NCBI RefSeq assembly: GCF_004768785.1 | Contig: NZ_SRMQ01000003.1 | Span: forward strand, 211,482-275,481 | Direction of reading: 5' to 3' | Source: Caproiciproducens galactitolivorans | GTDB lineage: Bacteria > Bacillota > Clostridia > Oscillospirales > Acutalibacteraceae | DNA: 64,000 bases | Shown here: one piece after another, positions 56,506 through 64,000 of the stretch | Layout of the letters: each line of letters opens with the position of its first letter | How positions within the stretch are numbered: the first letter of the stretch is position 1 | Notes under the pieces: model-generated | What the model saw: the letters and a program-made list of their open reading frames with translations, nothing else | The model's database searches: none | Told to the model about the DNA's origin: nothing | Program-made: the position numbers and the translations under genes

Positions 56506-57126
56506 TCAGGAAATATTCGATAGGGGGAAGTGTTTTTTCAGTTTTTCGCTAAAATATTTAATAAAAGGCCCGAGGCAGAATGCGGTAATAACCGTACCCA
56601 ATCCGACTGTGCTGCCGCAGAGCCATCCGATCAGCACGGAAAGGGTATCGCAGGCAATGCGGCACCAGCGGAATTCCTTTTTCGAATACTTTGTAACCAT
56701 CAGGGTAACGCTGTCATAGGGCGACGCGCCAAGCTGTGGATACATATACAGGGCGGCCGTAAAGGAGAGGATCAGAACCCCCAATGCCATGCATAGGAGC
56801 CGAAGCCAAAGCTCCGGCTCCTGCGGAAGAAAGGAAGACAGAATTCTATTGAAGTGGTCAACCAGCAATCCGATGACGCTCATATTGATGACAGTACCGA
56901 AGCCGATGAGGTTCCTTGCAAAAAAAAACGTGAGAACAAGGAAAATTCCGTTAACAATAAGCAGCATGAAACCGAAGTCCCGGCAAAGCTTTCGGGATAT
57001 GCCCAAGACCAGGCAGGTGCACGGGTCGGTGCCTAAGCCGGCGTAGATGGAGAGCGAGATGGAAATGGTCATGATAACCGTGCCAATCAGAACCATCGCC
57101 ATCCGTTTGATTAAGGTTTTATCCAT
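56506..57126 (-). CDS. YczE/YitT-like membrane protein
   Basis: The 206-residue protein has about five membrane helices and the YczE pattern SIYAGLGTDPCTCLVLGIS and QLGASPYDSVTLMV. The molecular function of this family is not established. The start at ATG 57126 has a weak AGAAAGAGA site. It follows the degenerate P-type ATPase gene by 25 bp. Confidence 0.8.
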   Translation of the reverse strand: MDKTLIKRMAMVLIGTVIMTISISLSIYAGLGTDPCTCLVLGISRKLCRDFGFMLLIVNGIFLVLTFFFARNLIGFGTVINMSVIGLLVDHFNRILSSFLPQEPELWLRLLCMALGVLILSFTAALYMYPQLGASPYDSVTLMVTKYSKKEFRWCRIACDTLSVLIGWLCGSTVGLGTVITAFCLGPFIKYFSEKLKKHFPLSNIS

Positions 57127-57151
57127 TCGAATTTCTCTTTCTATTATGTAG

Positions 57152-60100
57152 TCAGGGCTTGCGAAGCTTAGGAACAAACAAGATTGCCGCAGCCCAGAAC
57201 AGCTCATAGATGAGAAGCGCTGCAACGGAAAGCTGCCCTAGGCCGGAATAACAGGTTAAGAAGGAAACGAGCAGGAACCCAAGGATGACCGCAACGGTCT
57301 GCATGGCGACGGCCATGGAAATATTGCTGCGCTGGCGCACACACGCGCTCAGCATCCGCATCATGGCCGCCGGACGACCCTTTGTTGCCAGCATGGCGGG
57401 CGAACGGTCCTGCGGTTCGGCCGTCAGATCGGTATATACGCTTCCGAGCCGTTCCGGAAGGACGCGGATGGAGTGCTCGTCTAGCCCGAAGCATTCGGCC
57501 AGCATGCGCGGCGTGATATTCGGGTCGCAGGTGCGCACGATCAGGCTGATGCCGTTGTCCTCCAGTCGGCGAAGCTCCATGGCGCGCCGCCGGTCGGAAA
57601 TATAGGATACGACGAACATGGCGACGAGTTCCCCGCCGGAAGCGAGATAAATGATTTTTCTTCCTGTGTGGATATATTTTTCCTCGTAATCGCGCGAGGG
57701 TGGCTGAATACTGTGTGCTTCCATAAGCTTGCGGCTTCCGACCAGAATCCGGCGGCCGGATACCCAGCCGGTAACGCCCCTGTCGTCCTCGAAAACCGGA
57801 TTGTCAATCTTGGGAAGCAGGCCGCTGCTCTTGATGATTTGCTCAAAAACGTCGCTCAGGGGACCTCCTACGCAGCACATTAGCGCCGTCGCGTCCACAA
57901 TGGCGTCGTCGATGCGTTGCCCGCCGAAGGTTTTAATCGCGTTCAGAACGACCGTACCCTTCGGGAAAAGGTCTTTTGCGTCCACCATAACGGCGTTGAC
58001 ATTGCTGAAATAATCGATTGCGGAATAGCCGACCAACATAGCGCCGCAACGCGAGGCCACGCGGCACACCCGGTTGACCGGCAGGTTCACACTAAGCATA
58101 TTGACGAACGGGACACAGATGCAGGCCGCCGCCGCAAAAGCGGTCAGGGCGCTGAAGACATCCTTATAAAGGATCACGGACGCGATACACAGAATGAGCG
58201 ACAAAACAAAGCCGATCGGCGCCATTGTCTGCGAAGCCTGCTCGCTCGGATCCGGTTCGTAGGATAGACGAAGGAAATTTTTCAAGAATTTTGTCTTTGT
58301 CTGATAGGCAATTACGGGCGCGTCGATGACGCAGCCGTCTGCCATTTGCAGGGCGGTATTGTAGTCGTCGAAAAGCAGGACGGCCTGCTTTTGGTCCGGC
58401 GCGGAAACGAAACGAAAATTCCGGAGAATCCGTTGTGTCATAACCGTTTTGCCGAAGGTGTTAAAAAACAGCGCCAGCACGACAAGGACGGAGTACACAT
58501 GATAATTCCCCGCCTGTACGTCGTGCGCGGAAAACAGCAGCGCAATATTCTGCGCGGCGGCTGCAACCGTGGCAACAGCTACGGCGCTGTCGGCATTTGC
58601 CTGAAACGTTAAGAGCGCTTTCAGGCCGTTCGATATGGGAACGGCACAGAATGCCCCGGCGATCAGAAGGAATACCAGATTCACGATCAGATACGCCTGC
58701 GGGGTGAGCCAGAGCAACAACTCCGGCGGCAGGAAACCGGACATCTCCCGCAGCAGGCCGAAGCCCAGAAGCAGAAGGAGGCTGATTCCCGTAACGGCGA
58801 ACCGAAGGAGCAGGCGGTGCATGGTGCCCTTGAGTTCGTTCAGAACGGAGGCTGCGTCGTCCGGACTTATGTAATCGTCCAGTTCTTCCTGCTCTTCGGG
58901 CAGGTCATCGCTGGAATCATTGTCTTCTTCTTCGTTTCCGAAAAGATGAAACCGCCTTTTCTTAACCGGTTTCTGCGTTTCTTCTTCCTCCGGCTCCGGT
59001 TCCATGGCGGCGGGTTCCGGGAAGGGGATTGGCGGTTCCGGGCTCTGTTCTTCGTTCCGTTCTTCCGGTGCCAAAGTGATGCCGTTCGGTTCGGATTTGG
59101 GGCTGCCCTCCGGTCCGGCTGTATCTGCTGCCGGTTCCCCGGTATCCACAACCGGAAGAGGAATCGGCGGGGGAGCGGGCTTCGGATTCACAGGCGGCAG
59201 CCTTTTTGCCGCATGGGACAGGATTTCCTCCATGTTGTCGAGGGCAAGAATATGGACAGGAGGCCCAAACGCCCGATAAGTCGGGCGTTTTACCGACTGC
59301 GGCACCGGACGCACGGGCTCCTCCACAGCGGGTGCGTTCGGAAGCTCCTCTTTTACCTTCGGTTCATGAACGGGTTCCTTTACTGGATCCTCGGACATCC
59401 TTCCCCGGATGGGAGGGACAATTTCCGGCTGAAGCGGTGTGGACGGCGTCATCGGCGCCGGATACGGTTCCGTTATTTCCGGTATGACCGTCGGGACCGG
59501 ATTGATTTCAGGGCCGGGTTCCGGTGTGCGGATCGGATCCTGTTTCGGTTCGGGGATGGGTTCGGGCGGAACCTGCTGCGGGGCCGGGGGGGTTGCAGCG
59601 GAAGCTTCCACTTTCTCCGGCTCTTTTGCTTCCGGTACGGCAAAATCAGACGAAGAATACAGCTCCTCCTGTTCCAGGCCGGCTTTTTTCATGATACCCT
59701 GCACACGCTTTTTCCGATCGTCATGCAGCTTTTCAAAATGCTCGGCAATCTCATCGTCGACCACATTGTCCGGGGTTTCCTCAAACAGGTAGGAAAAAAC
59801 CGAACTTCCCGGCCCGCTTTTCGGCCGGGCGGCCGTTACCTGCATTGCTTTTTCATAATCTTCACGGTATTCCTCAATGGATTTCAACTGAAGCCCATAA
59901 TAAATGTCGTTTTCATTGTCAAGGTCGGGGATTTCCCTTTTTCGGCGGCCGAAAAGCCCCCGGAGCCCCTTTTTCTTTTCGGACGGCCCGGGGGGATCCT
60001 CTGCCTGGGAAGGCGGGGACGGCTGCGATTCGAGCTGCGCGTCAAGGGCGCTTTTTGCCTTAGCTGCAATTTCCTCCGGGGTAACGGGAACTTTTTGCTG

Positions 60101-60223
60101 AACCGTTTTCTCTTTTGCCTTTGCGGGCGCCGGCTCCTTTTCCGCTTGATCCAAGGTGCGCGCTTCCGCCAGAATTTCATCTAAGGAAAAGCGGTCACGC
60201 GGAGCTTTTTGTTTGTCGCCCAT
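57152..60223 (-). CDS. Degenerate P-type ATPase-like membrane protein with Pro/Glu-rich N-terminus
   Basis: The 1023-residue protein has a roughly 440-residue, Pro/Glu-rich, low-complexity cytoplasmic part, then P-type ATPase topology and domains. At the phosphorylation site the DKTGTLT signature reads DAKDLFPKG (Asp748). The nucleotide-domain part (TGWVSGRRILVGSRKLME; GRKIIYLASGGEL), an IxDxxR-like SDRRRAME, and TCD at 898-900 in place of TGD are still recognisable. GDGxND is lost. It therefore looks like a pseudo-pump. AGGAG precedes the ATG. It lies 17 bp after the RlmB-type gene. Confidence 0.75.
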   Translation of the reverse strand: MGDKQKAPRDRFSLDEILAEARTLDQAEKEPAPAKAKEKTVQQKVPVTPEEIAAKAKSALDAQLESQPSPPSQAEDPPGPSEKKKGLRGLFGRRKREIPDLDNENDIYYGLQLKSIEEYREDYEKAMQVTAARPKSGPGSSVFSYLFEETPDNVVDDEIAEHFEKLHDDRKKRVQGIMKKAGLEQEELYSSSDFAVPEAKEPEKVEASAATPPAPQQVPPEPIPEPKQDPIRTPEPGPEINPVPTVIPEITEPYPAPMTPSTPLQPEIVPPIRGRMSEDPVKEPVHEPKVKEELPNAPAVEEPVRPVPQSVKRPTYRAFGPPVHILALDNMEEILSHAAKRLPPVNPKPAPPPIPLPVVDTGEPAADTAGPEGSPKSEPNGITLAPEERNEEQSPEPPIPFPEPAAMEPEPEEEETQKPVKKRRFHLFGNEEEDNDSSDDLPEEQEELDDYISPDDAASVLNELKGTMHRLLLRFAVTGISLLLLLGFGLLREMSGFLPPELLLWLTPQAYLIVNLVFLLIAGAFCAVPISNGLKALLTFQANADSAVAVATVAAAAQNIALLFSAHDVQAGNYHVYSVLVVLALFFNTFGKTVMTQRILRNFRFVSAPDQKQAVLLFDDYNTALQMADGCVIDAPVIAYQTKTKFLKNFLRLSYEPDPSEQASQTMAPIGFVLSLILCIASVILYKDVFSALTAFAAAACICVPFVNMLSVNLPVNRVCRVASRCGAMLVGYSAIDYFSNVNAVMVDAKDLFPKGTVVLNAIKTFGGQRIDDAIVDATALMCCVGGPLSDVFEQIIKSSGLLPKIDNPVFEDDRGVTGWVSGRRILVGSRKLMEAHSIQPPSRDYEEKYIHTGRKIIYLASGGELVAMFVVSYISDRRRAMELRRLEDNGISLIVRTCDPNITPRMLAECFGLDEHSIRVLPERLGSVYTDLTAEPQDRSPAMLATKGRPAAMMRMLSACVRQRSNISMAVAMQTVAVILGFLLVSFLTCYSGLGQLSVAALLIYELFWAAAILFVPKLRKP

Positions 60224-60240
60224 ATCTATCCGCTCCTGTA

Positions 60241-61008
60241 TTATTTTGTCTTAATACCGCTGCGTTGCCGTGCGATTTCATAGCAGATGATACCGCAGGC
60301 AACCGAAGCATTAAGCGAATTTATTTTACCCTTCATCGGCAGGGATATAACAAAGTCGCATTTTTCTTTTATCAGGCGGCTTACGCCGAAGCCTTCGGAA
60401 CCGATGACAACAGCCGCAGGGCCGGAATAATCCACGTTGCACCAATTTTCTCCGTCCATATCGGCCGCGTAAACCCATACGCCGCGTTTTTTCAGCTCGT
60501 CCACCGTGGCGGCGATGTTCGTCACCCGCGCGACGGGAACATATTCTACTGCGCCGGCGCTCACCTTACCGACCGCGTAGGTAAGCCCCGCGGCGCGCCG
60601 TTTGGGGATGATGACCCCGTGCGCGCCCGCACATTCGGCCACACGCAGGATGGCGCCGAGGTTGTGGGGATCCTCCAGCCCGTCTGCAATGATAATGAAC
60701 GGCGGCTCGCTGCGCTCTTCTGCAAGGCGGAAAATATCGTCTACGGCAGCGTATTCCTTTACTGCTGCGACCGCGACAACGCCTTGGTGATTCGCGTTGC
60801 CGCAGAGGAAATCCAGCTTCCTGCCATCGGCCTCCTTGATGGAAATTCCCATCTTTTTCGCCTTGGCAATCAGCGCGCTCAGGCTTCCCGTATGCTCGCC
60901 GCGCGCCACATAAAGGCTGTCGATTGCGCGGCCGCTGCGCAAAGCCTCGTTTACCGCATTTCTTCCGGCAATAACGCCTTCTCCGCGCTGTTTTTTTTCC
61001 CCGTTCAT
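60241..61008 (-). CDS. rlmB: 23S rRNA (guanosine(2251)-2'-O)-methyltransferase RlmB-type
   Basis: The 255-residue SpoU-family protein has an N-terminal substrate-binding domain (GVIAGRNAVNEALRSGRAID) and the SpoU motifs DGLEDPHNLGAILR, VIGSEGFGVSRLI and ISLPMKGKINSLNASVA of the trefoil-knot SAM site. Annotated RlmB/TrmH group 3. The start is ATG 61008 after GGAGAC. Confidence 0.93.
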   Translation of the reverse strand: MNGEKKQRGEGVIAGRNAVNEALRSGRAIDSLYVARGEHTGSLSALIAKAKKMGISIKEADGRKLDFLCGNANHQGVVAVAAVKEYAAVDDIFRLAEERSEPPFIIIADGLEDPHNLGAILRVAECAGAHGVIIPKRRAAGLTYAVGKVSAGAVEYVPVARVTNIAATVDELKKRGVWVYAADMDGENWCNVDYSGPAAVVIGSEGFGVSRLIKEKCDFVISLPMKGKINSLNASVACGIICYEIARQRSGIKTK

Positions 61009-61222
61009 CAATTTTCCGTCTCCTTATTTTTCTCTATATAAATTTTGAAACCGTCCAAAGGCTTTACGGACGGCTTTAACACTTTGAATTTCAAATTATG
61101 TATTCATTTTTCATTTTAGCAGATATGGGAATGTCCGTCAATACACCGCTACGGTTTAAAATTGCATGGTCCGTTCATATTTTGCCGCGCGGGCGAATAG
61201 GTAAGAACGGGGGGTGTGCCGA

Positions 61223-62311
61223 ATGCTTCGAATTCGTTCCCGGCTTGGGTATAGGCGGTGGAAAAGAGGTTTCGATGGCAGAATTCTTCTGATATTTTTT
61301 AGCATGGTTCTGCTTTTTCTATTGTTAAAAAATTGCAACGCCCGGCGCGAAAACCGATTTGATTACGCGCTGAATACGGTTTCGCGCGATTTTTCGCCGC
61401 TGGTAACCTCGGTGCTCCAAAGGCAGAAAACCGAGAATTCCATCAACACGCAGCTCCTCTATGCCGCGTACATGACCTTATTTGACAACCGTGCTTACGA
61501 CGATAAGGCGGAGGTGCGCCGGCGGTTGCTCCGCAGCTTTTATACGGAGGGCAAGGACGGACCCGTTCCGGTTTCCGACACCGACCAAATTTTCAACAAC
61601 ATACAGGCGGAGTTTTCGGTTACCGTTGACAGCGGGCTGAGGCGGGAAATTGTGAATCTTTCCAAAGAAATTGCGCCGGGGTATTTAAACGCTGCCGATC
61701 TACTGCGGAAAAACCTGAAAAGCGGGGACGGGGCGAAAAACAATATCGGCCTTGTGAACTTCGCGTGGAACGCGCTTTCCTGCAAAAGCGGATATATTTT
61801 CGGCGCGGCGGGCCAGACCGTTGACGGGAGCTTCCTTGAGCAGCAGAAGGCCCGCTTTGCGGGGGTGGAACGGGCGGGGCTTTCAAAAGAGCAGTGCGAT
61901 TCCATCCTGCTTCGCTTCGGCGGGCGCCCCTCGTTCGACTGCGGCGGGCTGATCAAGGCGTATTCCTGGCTGGATGAATCCACGGGGGAGATTGTCCGGG
62001 GCCGCCCGGATGCCATCCCGGACTGTACCGCAAACGACCTGTACGCCCTTGCCCAGGTAAAGGGGAATATTTCGGAAATGCCCGAAACGCCAGGGCTGGG
62101 GGTTCACAAGGACGGGCATGTGGGCATATACATTGGCGGGGATGAGGTAATTGAGGCGGAAGGAAGCGCGTACGGCGTGGTGAAAACCCGGCTTTGGGGG
62201 CGCGGATGGGAGCATTATTTCCGTGTTCCGAAAATTACCTATGTCCAAAACGGGACGTACTTAATCCACAACCGTAAGATTACGCTGTACGATGGAAAGA
62301 TTGCCGGTTGA
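61223..62311 (+). CDS. NlpC/P60-family cell-wall peptidase, membrane-anchored
   Basis: The 362-residue protein has one N-terminal helix (about 21-37, ILLIFFSMVLLFLLLK) and a C-terminal NlpC/P60 domain with the catalytic cysteine in FDCGGLIKAYSWL and the histidine in KDGHVGIYIGGDEV. The stretch between (about 45-190) is helical with no recognised domain. It probably cuts peptidoglycan stem peptides. The start is ATG 61223, after GGGGGGTG. Confidence 0.85.
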   Translation: MLRIRSRLGYRRWKRGFDGRILLIFFSMVLLFLLLKNCNARRENRFDYALNTVSRDFSPLVTSVLQRQKTENSINTQLLYAAYMTLFDNRAYDDKAEVRRRLLRSFYTEGKDGPVPVSDTDQIFNNIQAEFSVTVDSGLRREIVNLSKEIAPGYLNAADLLRKNLKSGDGAKNNIGLVNFAWNALSCKSGYIFGAAGQTVDGSFLEQQKARFAGVERAGLSKEQCDSILLRFGGRPSFDCGGLIKAYSWLDESTGEIVRGRPDAIPDCTANDLYALAQVKGNISEMPETPGLGVHKDGHVGIYIGGDEVIEAEGSAYGVVKTRLWGRGWEHYFRVPKITYVQNGTYLIHNRKITLYDGKIAG

Positions 62312-62314
62312 ATC

Positions 62315-62515
62315 TTGTGGAAAGGTATTTTATACAGATTGTGGAAAACTTTTTGAAATTATAGAATTATACAGCCAAAAAACGCTTTTCTTAGAGCGAT
62401 TTATACGGTTAGTATTTGCAAAAGTTTACATAACACCGTGGAATACTCTGTTTTAACTGTTGAAAACTCTGTGGAAAATGTTAATAAGTGTGCAAAACTA
62501 CCGGGCTTTTCCACT
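62315..62515. promoter_or_regulatory. Cluster of DnaA-box-like sites in a 346-bp AT-rich gap
   Basis: One-mismatch relatives of TTATNCACA occur in both orientations: TTATACAGA at 62330, TGTGGAAAA at 62340 and 62470, with looser matches at 62316 (TGTGGAAAG), 62458 (TGTTGAAAA) and 62507 (TTTTCCACT). The gap 62312-62657 has no gene apart from the ogg promoter. No dnaA or dnaN is adjacent. Confidence 0.4.
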
Positions 62516-62604
62516 TTTGCATGTGAAATGTATATTTTTGTTTATGTAAACCGAAGGTAAAAACTTTTTAAAACACTCAGTATTCCAACCTTTACGATTC
62601 ATGT

Positions 62605-62610
62605 TATAAT
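62605..62610 (+). promoter_or_regulatory. Extended -10 promoter element for the glycosylase gene
   Basis: TGTTATAAT lies about 48 bp upstream of the ATG at 62658. Confidence 0.5.
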
Positions 62611-62657
62611 AATGATAATGAAAAGCGGGCGAATGTGCGGAAAGCAGAGGGCAAAGG

Positions 62658-63461
62658 ATGCAGAAAATTTTAGATTTTGATTTGGAACAGACGCTGGAAT
62701 GCGGGCAGTGCTTCCGTTGGGAAAGACAGCCCGACGGTTCGTATACGGGCGTGGCTTCCGGACATATTTTAAACATTTCGGAAGAAAATATACCACAGAT
62801 CGCTCAGGATGAATTCTGGGGGAATTATTTTGACCTGAAGCGGGATTACGCAAAAATCCGCGCGGATTTGTCGGCCGCGGATAGGACGCTCGCGCGGGCG
62901 GCGCAGTTCGCGCCTGGAATGCGCATCCTGAATCAGGAGCCGTGGGAGGCGCTTTGCTCTTTCATCCTGTCTCAGAACAACAATATCCCGCGCATCCGGG
63001 GAATTGTGAAACGGCTTTGCGAACAGTTCGGTGAACCGATCGGGGACGGCTTTTTCGCGTTTCCCACTCCCGAGCGGATTGCCGCGCTGGAACCGGAGGC
63101 CCTTTGCGAGATCCGCTGTGGCTTCCGGGCCAAATATGTCGTGGACGCGGCGCGGAAGGTTGCCTCCGGGGTGATTGATTTGGAAAGGCTGAAAACCGCG
63201 GAGCTTTCCGACGCACGCGAACAGCTCATGCAAATTCACGGCGTTGGTCCGAAGGTGGCGGACTGTACCCTGCTTTACGGCCTGCACCGGTTGGAAGCGT
63301 TTCCGATGGATGTGTGGATGAAACGCGCGATGCAGACCCTTTTCCCCGGAAGAAGCCCCGAAGCGTTCGGCTGCTACGCTGGGATCGCACAGCAGTATAT
63401 TTTCCACTACAGCCGCTGCAACCCGGAGCTGTTTGCGCAGGAAAGGCAGCACGCAGGATGA
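62658..63461 (+). CDS. 8-oxoguanine DNA glycosylase (Ogg1 type)
   Basis: The 267-residue protein has the Ogg N-terminal domain (LECGQCFRWERQPDGSYTGV) and the HhH-GPD fold: LMQIHGVGPKVADCTLLYG, then PMDVWMKRAM with the catalytic Asp. The catalytic Lys is in GFRAKYVVDA. It removes 8-oxoG and nicks the abasic site. Clostridial Ogg enzymes of this length are well known. Confidence 0.92.
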   Translation: MQKILDFDLEQTLECGQCFRWERQPDGSYTGVASGHILNISEENIPQIAQDEFWGNYFDLKRDYAKIRADLSAADRTLARAAQFAPGMRILNQEPWEALCSFILSQNNNIPRIRGIVKRLCEQFGEPIGDGFFAFPTPERIAALEPEALCEIRCGFRAKYVVDAARKVASGVIDLERLKTAELSDAREQLMQIHGVGPKVADCTLLYGLHRLEAFPMDVWMKRAMQTLFPGRSPEAFGCYAGIAQQYIFHYSRCNPELFAQERQHAG

Positions 63462-63815
63462 CGGGCTACCCGCTTGATGGCTTGAGGAAGAAATACGATT
63501 ATGGAGTTTTCTGCAATTTTCGTAAAAATCTGTTGTATTTTGCGACCGCTTCCGCAGGATGCCATCCGGTTCGGATTCCCGGTTCGGAGAGAGCGCCGGC
63601 TTTTAAGCCGCGCGCCTATTTTCGTTTTGAGTGCGGCAATCGCAGATTCTTTTTTCAGTAGTGTGGAGAAGGGGAACATTTTCAAAAAAGGAAACATTAT
63701 GCAGGATTCATAAAAAAGGTGCAACCGTGGGAAATATATATTTAACTATTTATCTTTATCTTTTCAAATAATTGCGATATAATATACGCAGAAAATTATA
63801 ATTGGGGGTTAAAAA
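63462..63815 (+). promoter_or_regulatory. Intergenic region with the promoter of the aldolase gene
   Basis: A GATATAAT -10 (TATAAT at 63778-63783) lies just ahead of the aldolase gene. The rest (63462-63770) has only short open frames overlapping on both strands without ribosome binding sites; no gene is supported. Confidence 0.5.
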
Positions 63816-64000
63816 ATGCCACTGGTCAATACTAGGGAGATGTTCAAAAAGGCATATGAAGGCGGATACGCGATCGGCGCGTTCAACGTCAACAACATGG
63901 AGATTGTGCAGGGAATTACCGAAGCCTGCCAGGAACTGAAGGCTCCGCTCATTCTTCAGGTTTCCGCCGGTGCGCGCAAATACGCAAATCATACTTATCT
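63816..64000 (+). CDS. fba: Class II fructose-bisphosphate aldolase (5' part)
   Basis: The first 61 codons encode MPLVNTREMFKKAYEGGYAI and GAFNVNNMEIVQGITEACQE, the standard class II aldolase N-terminus, cut by the window end. The enzyme interconverts fructose-1,6-bisphosphate and the two triose phosphates with a zinc ion. GGGGG lies 7-8 nt before the ATG. Confidence 0.93.
   Translation, partial: MPLVNTREMFKKAYEGGYAIGAFNVNNMEIVQGITEACQELKAPLILQVSAGARKYANHTY

Noticed and set aside
58817..60184. 455-codon open frame antisense to the P-type ATPase-like gene
   Set aside because: Arg/Gly/Phe-rich product that mirrors the Pro/Glu-rich low-complexity coding of the real gene.
62312..62657. Chromosomal replication origin
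   Set aside because: DnaA-box-like sites are present, but dnaA, dnaN and other origin neighbours are absent from the window.
63458..63661. 67-codon frame whose ATG overlaps the glycosylase stop
   Set aside because: The 4-bp overlap is tempting, but the product has no recognisable pattern, the ribosome binding site is poor, and several other frames are equally open here.

Overview
The window reads as ordinary chromosome from an endospore-forming anaerobic member of the Clostridia (Firmicutes), most like an Oscillospirales/Ruminococcaceae-type genome. Reasons: purine-rich ribosome binding sites and frequent TTG/GTG starts; sporulation genes (spoVAE, gpr, spoIIP); pyruvate phosphate dikinase; a 2[4Fe-4S] ferredoxin; the GGGtGRT/scaffold pair; a CIRCE-controlled hrcA-grpE-dnaK-dnaJ operon; and the gene orders holB-ricT-ferredoxin-trmN6-rsmI and glmU-prs-pth-mfd. 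The genus assignment is inference; no rRNA is present.

Layout. 1-8.2 kb (mostly minus): a housekeeping run of a 5'-nucleotidase, LCP protein, PLP decarboxylase, c-di-AMP receptor darA, holB, ricT, ferredoxin, trmN6-like, rsmI and an acetyltransferase. 8.4-13.5 kb: a YfhO-type membrane protein with a polyprenyl-phosphate-type glycosyltransferase, an Smr protein and an unrecognised propeller-like protein, then an XRE-regulator remnant. 13.8-21.5 kb (minus): foldase lipoprotein, mfd, pth, prs and a shortened GlmU. 21.8-33.4 kb: ppdK, small membrane genes, a tRNA-Arg, CPBP protease, tadA, a small sigma-like pair with palindromic sites, mnmA, a CpXC protein, asnB, a truncated acetyltransferase and dcd. 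33.5-40.7 kb: the spoVAE/rpsT/gpr/spoIIP/lepA/hemW block.

40.7-42.7 kb is the most unusual part. A clearly AT-rich islet sits between hemW and hrcA, which are normally neighbours. It carries its own promoter, a secreted protein that seems to start at a non-standard codon, two related small membrane proteins (one frameshifted), a compact structured element with a 66-codon ORF, and a long stem-loop. The heat-shock operon follows (42.8-47.8 kb), with a MITE-like insert between dnaK and dnaJ.

47.9-64 kb: an orphan phage-type lysis cassette (GH25 endolysin, XhlA-like, holin), secA, the GGGtGRT pair with a candidate operator, an SGNH hydrolase plus DUF4358-type lipoprotein, a DUF4489 protein, a YczE-like membrane protein, a large protein that looks like a degenerate P-type ATPase with a Pro/Glu-rich N-terminus, an RlmB-type methyltransferase, an NlpC/P60 protein, a cluster of DnaA-box-like sites, an Ogg-type glycosylase, and the start of a class II fructose-bisphosphate aldolase cut by the window end.

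Starts were reset from the longest ORF to the codon with a convincing ribosome binding site wherever one was visible. All functions come from motif and family recognition by eye; no database search was run.
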